Positions 34,208 through 42,494 of a stretch of 64,000 nucleotides of DNA are shown here, in pieces (position 1 is the stretch's first letter; each line of letters opens with the position of its first letter). This DNA is from Aquicella siphonis. GTDB lineage: Bacteria; Pseudomonadota; Gammaproteobacteria; DSM-16500. The notes under the pieces were generated by a model. It was given only the letters and a program-made list of their open reading frames with translations. It did not search any database and was not told the origin of the DNA. The DNA is taken from the NCBI RefSeq assembly GCF_902459485.1, contig NZ_LR699119.1, forward strand, positions 372,001 to 436,000, read 5' to 3'. A program made the translations under genes and the position numbers.

Positions 34208-34462
34208 TTACGAATTTAATAAGCCATCGAGTTTACCCGACTTTGCCAAAGCGGCAAGGTCGTCGTAGCCACCGACAGGTTGGTCATTGATGAAAATTTG
34301 TGGAACAGTGCGCCGGTTGCTAAGGTGAATCATTTCATCTCTTTTATCCGCATCGAGGTCAATGCGGATTTCCTCAAAAGCAATATTTCGTGCGGCCAGC
34401 AATTCTTTCGCCAAGCGGCAGTAAGGACAATGATCCTTGGTATAGACAATGACCTTAGCCAT
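34208..34462 (-). CDS. grxC: Glutaredoxin 3
   Basis: An 84-residue protein with the dithiol active site at Cys12 and Cys15 (HCPYC), the cis-Pro motif RTVPQIFI and the glutathione-binding GGYDDLAAL. It reduces disulfides with glutathione made by the gshA/gshB products. It is 2 bases after the rhodanese gene and 22 before secB. Confidence 0.97.
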   Translation of the reverse strand: MAKVIVYTKDHCPYCRLAKELLAARNIAFEEIRIDLDADKRDEMIHLSNRRTVPQIFINDQPVGGYDDLAALAKSGKLDGLLNS

Positions 34463-34464
34463 CT

Positions 34465-34887
34465 TTACTCCTTAATCAAAGGCATTTGTGCCTCGTTCCA
34501 GGCACGTATTCCGCCGGTGAGAGAATAGGCATTATAACCCTGTTTCAATAATAACGCGGCTATTTTTTGTGATTCACTGCTGGAATTGGCGACAATAACA
34601 AGCGGCCGGGCACGGAATTTCTCAAGTTTTTTGGGGTTTTGCAAGATATCCTGCGGCGGCATGGATACGGCATCAATGATATGTCCTGCGCGAAAAGCGT
34701 CTTGCTGCCGCACGTCAATGACCGCAGCATTTTCGCGGTTAATCAAGTGTGTGACTTGAGACGGGCTGATATTGAACACGTTGCGCTTCGCGCGCATGAG
34801 TTCCAGGAGTATGAGTAATATCAGGACGATGGCTGCAGCGAGGCTGAGCAGCGGATGCTGGGCAATGAAAGTGGTCAAATCTTGCAT
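34465..34887 (-). CDS. Membrane-anchored rhodanese-like protein, catalytic Cys missing
   Basis: A 140-residue YibN-like protein: an N-terminal membrane helix (LLSLAAAIVLILLILLEL) and a rhodanese domain (AAVIDVRQQDAFRAGHIIDAV; GGIRAWNEAQMPL). The active-site loop reads LVIVANSSSESQ, so the position of the sulfur-accepting Cys is Asn. Sulfurtransferase activity is therefore unlikely and a binding role more probable. The placement before grxC-secB-gpsA is conserved in related bacteria. Confidence 0.9.
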   Translation of the reverse strand: MQDLTTFIAQHPLLSLAAAIVLILLILLELMRAKRNVFNISPSQVTHLINRENAAVIDVRQQDAFRAGHIIDAVSMPPQDILQNPKKLEKFRARPLVIVANSSSESQKIAALLLKQGYNAYSLTGGIRAWNEAQMPLIKE

Positions 34888-35064
34888 GACGATACCTATT
34901 ATAATATTAAAATTTACACCGCGCAGGTTGCCGCGGACACCTTCTCAACAGGTTCCCGGGCAAGGGGTGGCCCAAAGTCAGAGGTGTTAGTGAAATACCA
35001 GGGCGTTAATTTATCGGGTCTTGTTGCTTTGGGCAACAGGCCGTGAGTGAAATGAGGGATTTTT

Positions 35065-35817
35065 TTACCCTCTTCTTGCGCAGCACCAGGCATCGACACG
35101 GGCCGCGCCTTGACGCAGCAATAGGCGGCTGCATTCGCGCAAGGTATGGCCGGTAGTGATGACATCGTCGACCAGGGCGATGACCTGGCCTGAATACTGT
35201 CTGGTGACAGTAAAGGCATTTTTTATGTTTTCTTCTCTGGAAGCGGCAGGCAGGCTGCTTTGAGCGGCAGTATGACGGATACGCCTTATGCCGGTGCGAT
35301 CCAGCCGTAACCTCAGATCCGCCGCAACTGGTTTGGCGATTTCAAGTGCCTGATTAAAGCCTCTTTCGCGCAAGCGCGAGGGGTGAAGCGGGACGGGGAT
35401 GATGACATCCGGCAGTGCTTTGCCGGCATACCACCGGCTCTGGATGTGATGAGACAGCATTTTTCCCAATGCTCTGGCAATGTGGAGCTGATGGTGAAAT
35501 TTGAGCCTGATGATCCATTGAATGATAGGAGGTTCGTAGGGGAACAAGGCATAGGTTGCGGCGAAGCCAGGCGGATTATTCAGGCAGATACCGCATTTTA
35601 CAACATCAGATGTACAGGTTGGTAAAAATTGTGCGCACTGAAAGCAATGATGAGGTAAAATGGGCAAATCCAGCTGACAGGGCTGGCAAACGGGCATGTC
35701 GTCGTGTGTGTTGTCACCGCACAAGAGGCAGGATGCGGGCAGCAGCCAGTCAGTCAGGCAACTGGATGATAGTCGAAATACCTGGGTGAGAATGTGTATG
35801 ACTTTAATATCGAACAT
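35065..35817 (-). CDS. comF: ComF-family phosphoribosyltransferase-like protein
   Basis: A 250-residue protein: N-terminal zinc ribbon (LPASCLLCGDNTHDDMPVCQPC and HCFQCAQ, CGIC) and a PRTase fold with PVPLHPSRLRERGFNQALEIAK and the PRPP motif VIALVDDVITTGHTL. ComF proteins help DNA uptake in competent bacteria; with dprA in the same window this supports but does not prove competence. The 5' end overlaps the divergent methyltransferase gene by 20 bases if both annotated ATGs are used. Confidence 0.92.
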   Translation of the reverse strand: MFDIKVIHILTQVFRLSSSCLTDWLLPASCLLCGDNTHDDMPVCQPCQLDLPILPHHCFQCAQFLPTCTSDVVKCGICLNNPPGFAATYALFPYEPPIIQWIIRLKFHHQLHIARALGKMLSHHIQSRWYAGKALPDVIIPVPLHPSRLRERGFNQALEIAKPVAADLRLRLDRTGIRRIRHTAAQSSLPAASREENIKNAFTVTRQYSGQVIALVDDVITTGHTLRECSRLLLRQGAARVDAWCCARRG

Positions 35818-36604
35818 GGTCTGGTCTCCTTCTGATTATGTGGAATCTTCCGCGCTTGCTCGTGCAGCTGGGGAAGAACTTTTGTCCCGGCTTGACTGGA
35901 TGACGCTTAAGCCTCGGGTCGTTCTGGATCTGGGGTGCGGAACAGGGGAAATGAGCCAGCGTTTGCGAGTCCGCTATCCAGATGCGACAATCGTGGCGCT
36001 GGATGACTCGGATCCAATGATAGAACACACCCGGCATCACAACAGTGATCTTGTTTGCGTCTGTGGCGAGGCTGGCCAGCTGCCGCTTCCCGCACAATCC
36101 ATAGACCTTGTTTTTGCTCACCTTCTACTGCCTTGGCATGGGGATGTCCGGCTGGTGATACGGGAGTCCCGCCGTGTGTTGCGGCCGGATGGGGTGATGA
36201 TTGTCACCGCGCTGGGACCTGACACCCTGAAAGAATGGCATCGTCAGTTATCAGGCCATGTGGTTCCCGTGTTCGCCGACATGCATGATCTGGGCGACCT
36301 GATGCTGCAGGAAGGACTGGCGGACCCTGTGCTGGATGTTAACTATTATACCGTGACTTATCGTGAGCGCAGCAATCTGATCAGGGAAATGCATGGCAGC
36401 GGCATGCTGGCCGGCGCTACGGCGTTATCGCTGCTCCTTGAGGCGGCTCCAGGGGAGGATGGTGTGTTTCCTGTCACCTATGAAGTGGTATTTGCCCATG
36501 CGTTCGCGCCGCCTTGCAGCGATGAAGTTCCGGCGTCTTCCGATGGGACGGTCCGCGTGCCGTTATCACACTTGCGACGCAGGTTGCGTGCTTCAGGGGG
36601 ATAA
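35798..36604 (+). CDS. bioC: SAM-dependent methyltransferase, BioC-like
   Basis: About 268 residues with class I motif I VLDLGCGTGEMSQRL, the acidic residue after strand 2 (ALDDSDPMIEH), and LPLPAQSIDLVFAHLLLPW, a pattern close to BioC (malonyl-ACP O-methyltransferase of biotin synthesis). The C-terminal part (HDLGDLMLQEGLADPVLD; TYRERSNLIREMHGSG) fits BioC as well. No other bio gene is in the window, so the assignment is moderate. The ATG at 35798 has GGTGAG at good spacing; ATG 35792 and 35816 are alternatives. Confidence 0.75.
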   Translation: MTLISNMVWSPSDYVESSALARAAGEELLSRLDWMTLKPRVVLDLGCGTGEMSQRLRVRYPDATIVALDDSDPMIEHTRHHNSDLVCVCGEAGQLPLPAQSIDLVFAHLLLPWHGDVRLVIRESRRVLRPDGVMIVTALGPDTLKEWHRQLSGHVVPVFADMHDLGDLMLQEGLADPVLDVNYYTVTYRERSNLIREMHGSGMLAGATALSLLLEAAPGEDGVFPVTYEVVFAHAFAPPCSDEVPASSDGTVRVPLSHLRRRLRASGG

Positions 36605-36647
36605 TGAGACGCCGTTCAAACCATTCCCACCCTAAAGCGTTTTCTGC

Positions 36648-38942
36648 TTATTTTTTTTCCATTGTTGATTCCAGGCTGAGCTTTCTCAGGCTGGAAAGAT
36701 TAGTCTGAACAAGATTTTTGGCTTCTTCCAACGCCTGCAGCTTGTCTGAAATATTTTGCAGATTTTTTTCAAACTCACTGGCTGGAGGGTCGCTTTTATT
36801 ATTCAGATCACTGAACAACTGCTTTTTTGCTTCCATCAGTTCGTTGATGGCTTTGTCGATGCCGGAAACACTGGTGTCAACGCGGGTATAGAGCTCTATC
36901 ATGTGTTTTTTTAACTGTTCGGTAGAAGCGGGGTCACGGGTCTGGTTTTTTATGAGTTGCAGCAACAGGCTTTTTGCTTCGCTCTGTTGTTTGCGCATAT
37001 TGCTTTGCGCGACCGCCGCGGCAATTTTATCCGCGATGTTTATGGCATTGTCATAAACTGACAGTCTGGCGTTTAATGATTCCAGCACGCGGTTTTCTTC
37101 CATCAGGGATTTTCTTTGCTCTTCCAGCGCCGCGATTTTGGCGTCCAGGTCTGCGAGGCTGGGTATTTCGCCAGGCTGAGAAGTAAATTTGTTGATTGTG
37201 AAATCAATGCGCGCCTTGGCGCTGTTCATTGACTGTATGATGTTTTCCGACGCATCACTTCTGGCCTGTATTTCCTGTGCAAGATTGCTGATTTTTTTCA
37301 GCATGTTTTTCAGCGTGGGATCCACTTTTGTGTTCATGACTTCCAGCAGCTGGTTCGCTGTTTTCGTATACTGCATGGTCAACGCATGATCTTTGTTGGC
37401 GGACGCGATGATCATTCCGCTGGATTCCTTGCGCTTGAGCAAATCTCTGTAATCCGCGACCGGCTTTTTCATCAAGGCGGTCTGGCGCTGGATTTCAGTC
37501 ATGGCGCGCTGAGTCTTGTCGCGCACATCATCGATTTGCATGGTTCTTTTGTAGGCTTTCGATAGATTGATGATCTTGTCTTTCTGGGTCCTGCAGAAAT
37601 CATCCACTGACTTTTTGTATCCCAGCGCGCTGCTGGAAAACTTGAATTGAAAACTGCGGGGAAAGGGAATGCGTATGATCTGGATCATGTCTTCCCGGGC
37701 GTAGCGGGAAAATTCCGGGTCGTCCTTGAATATGCCGGACAAGATCGGATTTAATTGCCCAATATTTTTCATCACGATTTGCAGTTCAGGAGATTCTTCC
37801 GTCCAGGAGGTATTGCATTTTTGCAATAATCCGGGATTTTCCTTGTCTTCGCTGGAAATAATATCCTGAAAGCGTTCCAGCGGCAGATTGCCCAGCGATT
37901 CCATTGCCTCGTTCAGACTGCTTAATTCGCCCGATTCGGACAGACGCGCAATCCCGGAAAATTTTTTGTTGAATTCATTGAGCATGATTTTCCGGGCATG
38001 AGGTGGGGAGGATTGCATCTGCTTGGTCAATATTTCATGAAATTGCGCGGCTGAAGTGTAAAGCGCGTTGATCAAATGCTGCTTGAACCGGGTGAGGGTG
38101 TTAATTTGCTTCGCGATAAGCTGAGCTGTTTCACTGGTTTCATTTTCGAACTGTTCTGGTATGGGCGTGATTTCCTCAATTTTTTTTCGTAACTCTTCCC
38201 TGGTTTTCTCGACGTTGCCGCCGCCGGACCGGGATAGGATGGAGTTGGCGAATTCATCCAGTTTCTTTTTGTTATCCTCGAATTGCAGATTGCTTTCTGT
38301 CGCTTTCATGACTTCGTCAAGAATGCGTGCGCTCACTCCGTCAATTTGCGCTGACAGCGCCTTTAACTGGCGTGTGCTGTTGTCGGCAATTTCCCTGATT
38401 TCCTTTTTGACGTTGCCGATTTCAGCTAACACATCAATGACTTCATCCGCTGCGGTTTCACGGACGCTGACAGCGATTTTCTCCTGTTTGACGGTTTCCC
38501 TGGCGGCGGCAGCCTTGACCTGGGAAAAATCTCTTCGCGCGGCTTCTTCAAATAAGGGCAGCCGGTCATTGATGTTTTTAATGGTTTCATTGGTTAGTTT
38601 CAGCCGCGCAGGCAGTTGTTCAACCTCTGCGATCCGGATGCGTTCCGTCGCAAAAGCCTGCTGGGAGACGGGCAGGATCAGTGCGCTGTCAATCATAAAG
38701 CCGTCGGTGCATAACAATTTGATAGATTGCGGATAACGCAGGACTCGTTTGACATAAAAATGTTTTTCGGCACTGTCTTTGGGCATGGCGGCCGCCATGC
38801 TGTCCCCGATCAACCGGATCAGAGCATCTTCTTCTTCACTGCTTAGGGGAGGAGTGAGGAATTCAAATGCCTTGTTATCGAAGTAAATCGCCACAGTGAG
38901 GTCTGCACCGGCGTGGGTATACTTGCATAGCGCTGTTTTCAT
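36648..38942 (-). CDS. Large coiled-coil protein of unknown function, effector-like
   Basis: A 764-residue protein with no recognised domain. The first 90 residues look globular (LTVAIYFDNKAFEFLTPPLSSEEEDAL; YPQSIKLLCTDGFMIDSALIL). Most of the remainder is predicted helical with heptad-like stretches (about 130-270, 500-560, 590-660 and 690-755). There is no signal peptide or membrane helix. CAGGAG precedes the ATG. It is divergent from the 976-codon coiled-coil gene. Size, coiled coils and lack of bacterial housekeeping homology suggest a Dot/Icm substrate, but this is inference. Confidence 0.8.
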   Translation of the reverse strand: MKTALCKYTHAGADLTVAIYFDNKAFEFLTPPLSSEEEDALIRLIGDSMAAAMPKDSAEKHFYVKRVLRYPQSIKLLCTDGFMIDSALILPVSQQAFATERIRIAEVEQLPARLKLTNETIKNINDRLPLFEEAARRDFSQVKAAAARETVKQEKIAVSVRETAADEVIDVLAEIGNVKKEIREIADNSTRQLKALSAQIDGVSARILDEVMKATESNLQFEDNKKKLDEFANSILSRSGGGNVEKTREELRKKIEEITPIPEQFENETSETAQLIAKQINTLTRFKQHLINALYTSAAQFHEILTKQMQSSPPHARKIMLNEFNKKFSGIARLSESGELSSLNEAMESLGNLPLERFQDIISSEDKENPGLLQKCNTSWTEESPELQIVMKNIGQLNPILSGIFKDDPEFSRYAREDMIQIIRIPFPRSFQFKFSSSALGYKKSVDDFCRTQKDKIINLSKAYKRTMQIDDVRDKTQRAMTEIQRQTALMKKPVADYRDLLKRKESSGMIIASANKDHALTMQYTKTANQLLEVMNTKVDPTLKNMLKKISNLAQEIQARSDASENIIQSMNSAKARIDFTINKFTSQPGEIPSLADLDAKIAALEEQRKSLMEENRVLESLNARLSVYDNAINIADKIAAAVAQSNMRKQQSEAKSLLLQLIKNQTRDPASTEQLKKHMIELYTRVDTSVSGIDKAINELMEAKKQLFSDLNNKSDPPASEFEKNLQNISDKLQALEEAKNLVQTNLSSLRKLSLESTMEKK

Positions 38943-39328
38943 GGCTTCTCCTGGTCCGCGGCAGGCTGTCCTTAACCTGGTTTCAGTCGGGTCATGTCCG
39001 GTAAGTGGCCGTTCATGTCCCTACTATTAAAGATAGCGTGTATTTTCCTTAATTTCCATCTGTCTTAAGCGATTATATGTGAGTTATCCATCTGATTATA
39101 TATAAAAAATCCTGAGGCGGCCGAAATGGCCGGAACGCTAGGGGAATCTTGCGCGGAGTATGGGGCTGTGTTATGGATAGTTTTTTGAGCTTATTAATAA
39201 ACCCTTAAGGTTGAGTGCATTAAGATCAATAAATACAGGCGGTAAAAATATTTTTTAATTTGAAAAAATATAAGCACAATAAAAAACGGAAGATTCAAGT
39301 GCCTTATTTACCCATGACGAGGTGAAGA
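38943..39328. other. 386-base divergent intergenic region
   Basis: No gene is seen. The region is AT-rich toward the right and holds a PmrA-like box (39193-39209). On the left side two CTTAA-type motifs occur (about 39050-39070), but their spacing of 16 bases does not fit PmrA. The 5' end of a short frame with a strong ribosome site begins at 39329. Confidence 0.6.
39193..39209 (+). promoter_or_regulatory. PmrA-like box upstream of the coiled-coil gene
   Basis: ATTAAT-AAACC-CTTAAG fits YTTAAK-N5-YTTAAK with one mismatch (A at the first position of the left half). It is 120 bases before the ATG at 39329. Confidence 0.5.
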
Positions 39329-39400
39329 ATGAATTCTGCCAGGCCATCTGATTTAGCTTTTTACAGCGACCTTCTTCTTCAGGAAAACAAGAAAAAGTTG
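39329..39400 (+). other. Probable true N-terminus of the following gene, in the -1-shifted frame
   Basis: The ATG at 39329 has a strong GAGGTG ribosome site 4 bases upstream. Its frame gives 23 residues ending ENKKK and then continues only to residue 71. At the run G-AAA-AAG (39391-39397) a -1 shift would lead in frame through VDELHRA into the ATG at 39418 and the 976-codon frame. The latter has no good ribosome site of its own. This may be a programmed frameshift, a mutation or an assembly error. Confidence 0.55.
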
Positions 39401-39417
39401 ATGAGCTCCATCGCGCC

Positions 39418-42348
39418 ATGGCACCGGCATTCAAGGATAAAAAGGAAGATCATTTGTCTCAGCTGGCATATGACGCCTTATATCGAGAAGCCGCGAAAAT
39501 ACTTTATTCCATTGATCCGAAAACCGACACTCTCGAAACCGTGAGTATGCGTTTTGCAAATTTGCTGAATGAACTCCCGGGTAGAATACAAAGCCACTTT
39601 GAATTCAATTACCGGTTTCTTCTGAATCCCGGGCTGTTGGAAAAACTCCGTGATCAGGATTATAAAGTGGGTTTTGTCGAATCGGCGCAAAAGTGTGAGA
39701 TTGATGGCAAAAAATTTTACGCCAATCTTTCCAGCGACAAACGAGATCTGATCCCTGTCTTGATAGAAGCATTCAAACTATTGGCATTGCAGCGATTGCT
39801 GCTTTTGCAATTGTCCGGGATAGGCAATTTGGCCTGGGATCAGCTGCGTTTGTCGTTTAATCCATTACTCAGTGCTTATGCGGATAAAATAGAACAAATT
39901 GAAAATTTTCTGGGACGCCATTACGCATTTAGACAAATTATGGGTACGGGCGGCAGCAGCTTTGACCATATTCATGAGGCGGCCACGAACAGACAGGTAA
40001 TTAGTCATGACGGAGCAGTGATAGAAAGACTGGGTCAGCAGCGCGGTGAGATTATCGCCGCCTACGAGAGTGGCTTTCAGGCCGTAAAGAAAAAATATGT
40101 CAACCTTTACCGCGAGATTCAGGGTTTTTGCCGGGACATTGAGCAGTTCAATCAGGATTTTGAGCGTGTCAGCCAGCTGATTCAGGAAGATGAAGATGAG
40201 AGCGCCATACAGAGGATGATAACCCAGTTCAGGGAGAGAAGAGAGCAGTTATTGCAGCGTGCTGCCCAGCTGGAGTGGACCAAACAGATCAAAAGCCTGT
40301 ACTCAGAATGTAAGGTGGCGCAACAGTTTGCTGGTGTCAGGATTCCCGCGGAACTGCAGGCGCAGGACTGGCAGCATTTACAGGTATTTCATGACATCGA
40401 TCAGCATATCAGAGGCTTGAGTAACATTCACCGTACTGAATTGGTGGATGGTCGTGATGGACAGGTTGGGCAAATCGTCGATGCCGGATGGCTGCCTGAA
40501 GCGAATGGCCTGATTGCTGAATATGTAAGTCGTGTAGAGAGATTTATTGGCTCTGCCAGTCATGACCATAGGGATGAATCACTGCCGCCTCTCCCGGCAT
40601 TTGATGTGGTTCAGAGCTTGTATACACAACATGGCCGTTTGCTGGCATCACAGCTGCGAGACGCGCAAGCGTTGAGTATTCAACTGGCGAAATTATGCCG
40701 CGGCCAGTCCAACACAGGTAATCCGTTATGGGAAAATGCCGCCAAAGCGGTGGAGCAGCAGCTTAAAGCGACTGAAGCTCAGATTGAGCTGCTGCAGGGA
40801 AAGTCAGCCCAGATTATTGGCATTGAAACGAACAAACTGCAAAAAGATTATTATCAACATGCTCTGGTTCCGCGCGTTGAAGGACACAGGGAAGTGGTTC
40901 GCAGATTAAAAGAGCGAGTGGAACAGGCACGTGCGTCACTGCAAGCCTGGCGTTGCGAATGCTTTGGCATTCTCAAGGCAATAGAACAGGAACAGCGTAT
41001 CAAGGATGTGGCAGATGCGAAACGCACCACTGAAGAAAATCTGGCTGAATTAAAACGACAGATTGAATTATTGCAGAGTAATAAATCCCAGGATAAGGTC
41101 AGGTTGCAGGTGGAACAGCTGCCCCAGCCGGATAACCTCGAAAAAGCCTTGCGCCAACGCCAGAGAAAACGCGAAGAAGAAAGACGTCTTCAGGAACAAC
41201 AGAGACGCGAAGAAGAAAGACGTCTCCGGGAAGAGCAGAGGCGAGAAGAAGAGAGGCGGCTTCAGGAACAACAAAGACGTGAAGACAAGCAATTGCAAGA
41301 GGATGAAAGCGAAAATATCCGCAGGGATAGGGAAAAAGTGTCCGGATATCATCTGGGTGAGGCGGATGTTGAATCCACAGTGATATCTCGGGACGGGCCT
41401 TCCCGGCGTGCGGATCATAGCCGCACCGGCGGCAGTGGCCAGGATGGAGAAGATGAAAGATGGAGAGGGCGGCGGGATTCACACGATTCCTTTCCCCGCC
41501 CTGCGGCCGTCGCACAGAAAAAAGGTCTGGGCAGCCGAATCTGGGATTTTATCAAGCGGCATAAGGGTAAATTTGCTGGCGCCGGAGGGGGAGCTCTGAT
41601 AGGCGGCGGAATAGGCGCTTTGATCGGCTTTTTCCTTGCGCCGGTCACATTTGGCGCCAGCGTGCCGCTGTTCGCTGCGATTGGCGCAGTAGTGGGAGGT
41701 GCGGTGGTAGGCGCTGGCATAGGCACAGGCGTGGGCGCCATCGTGGATTCCTGTTGCTGTCAGCCTTCAGTGGATGATGATCTTGAAAGCCGTGATCCTT
41801 TATTAAACGATGAGGAATGCCGGAGAAGTGATCCGCCCTCGCCGTCAAATTCTCGTCGTCATTCCACCGCTTTTTTGCAAGGCGAGCTGGATGCGCAGCC
41901 TCCCTCATATCCGGGTTCGTCCATGCTGACCAGCACTTCCACGATTCCTGATAACGTGGTTCCGTTCAGGCGTGATAACAGTTCTTCCGGGCTGCAAACA
42001 AAAATATTTACACCTGTTGTTACTCCTGTCCGGCCTGTCTTGACCATGCGCCGTCAGTTCGAAAACGCTTTCGTGGAAGAATTGGCAAAGCTGATGCCGG
42101 ATATGAAGGATGCAGATAAATTTGTCGCATTATGGTCTGATGGCAAGGCGAGTGTAAATAATCTGGTGAGAGCGCATCTTGGAAATAATCCCGGCCGTGT
42201 CAGGCAAGCGGTATCGAATGCCCTGAAACAGGATGCATTCGCCAATCTTGACCTGGCGGATTTGAACGGATCGCGGCTGCAGCCGATTGCGGCAGAAGTG
42301 CGCTCATCCCGAATGGATTCTCGCGAGGGTCCTGTGTATTCATACTAA
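39418..42348 (+). CDS. Large coiled-coil protein with glycine-zipper membrane segment, effector-like
   Basis: A 976-residue frame with no recognised family. About residues 1-560 are helical, ending in a charged coiled coil. Around 585-628 lie three to four copies of a 12-residue Arg/Glu repeat (unit REEERRLQEQQR). About 720-780 is a Gly/Ala-rich hydrophobic stretch (GGALIGGGIGALIGFFLAP; AIGAVVGGAVVGAGIGTGVGAI) like a glycine-zipper membrane insert, directly followed by three Cys (SCCCQ). The C-terminal 190 residues are Ser/Pro-rich and then helical. It resembles large Dot/Icm substrates. The true start is probably 39329 with a frameshift. Confidence 0.78.
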   Translation: MAPAFKDKKEDHLSQLAYDALYREAAKILYSIDPKTDTLETVSMRFANLLNELPGRIQSHFEFNYRFLLNPGLLEKLRDQDYKVGFVESAQKCEIDGKKFYANLSSDKRDLIPVLIEAFKLLALQRLLLLQLSGIGNLAWDQLRLSFNPLLSAYADKIEQIENFLGRHYAFRQIMGTGGSSFDHIHEAATNRQVISHDGAVIERLGQQRGEIIAAYESGFQAVKKKYVNLYREIQGFCRDIEQFNQDFERVSQLIQEDEDESAIQRMITQFRERREQLLQRAAQLEWTKQIKSLYSECKVAQQFAGVRIPAELQAQDWQHLQVFHDIDQHIRGLSNIHRTELVDGRDGQVGQIVDAGWLPEANGLIAEYVSRVERFIGSASHDHRDESLPPLPAFDVVQSLYTQHGRLLASQLRDAQALSIQLAKLCRGQSNTGNPLWENAAKAVEQQLKATEAQIELLQGKSAQIIGIETNKLQKDYYQHALVPRVEGHREVVRRLKERVEQARASLQAWRCECFGILKAIEQEQRIKDVADAKRTTEENLAELKRQIELLQSNKSQDKVRLQVEQLPQPDNLEKALRQRQRKREEERRLQEQQRREEERRLREEQRREEERRLQEQQRREDKQLQEDESENIRRDREKVSGYHLGEADVESTVISRDGPSRRADHSRTGGSGQDGEDERWRGRRDSHDSFPRPAAVAQKKGLGSRIWDFIKRHKGKFAGAGGGALIGGGIGALIGFFLAPVTFGASVPLFAAIGAVVGGAVVGAGIGTGVGAIVDSCCCQPSVDDDLESRDPLLNDEECRRSDPPSPSNSRRHSTAFLQGELDAQPPSYPGSSMLTSTSTIPDNVVPFRRDNSSSGLQTKIFTPVVTPVRPVLTMRRQFENAFVEELAKLMPDMKDADKFVALWSDGKASVNNLVRAHLGNNPGRVRQAVSNALKQDAFANLDLADLNGSRLQPIAAEVRSSRMDSREGPVYSY
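41170..41301 (+). repeat. 36-base tandem repeat inside the coiled-coil gene
   Basis: Three full units of 36 bases start at 41170, 41206 and 41242 and a degenerate partial unit follows from 41278. Each unit encodes REEERRLQEQQR or a close variant, extending a charged helix. Copy number may vary between strains. Confidence 0.85.
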
Positions 42349-42363
42349 TACTGTATTTTCCTG

Positions 42364-42392
42364 GCGCACGCATGGCAGCGTGTGCTCTTTTT
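42364..42392 (+). terminator. Rho-independent terminator after the coiled-coil gene
   Basis: An 8-base-pair stem GCGCACGC/GCGTGTGC (one G-U pair) with a 6-base loop, followed by TCTTTTT. Confidence 0.85.
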
Positions 42393-42494
42393 CCCGCGGC
42401 ATATAAGAAATCTGGCACTCTGGCTTTTCTTCAACATCACTTTTTCATTCCCTGTTACGATATAATGTAGGCTTTTACAAGGAAACCATGGTTC

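Noticed and set aside
39050..39075. CTTAAT and CTTAAG pair as a PmrA box for the 36648-38942 gene
   Set aside because: The half-sites are 16 bases apart start to start instead of 11.
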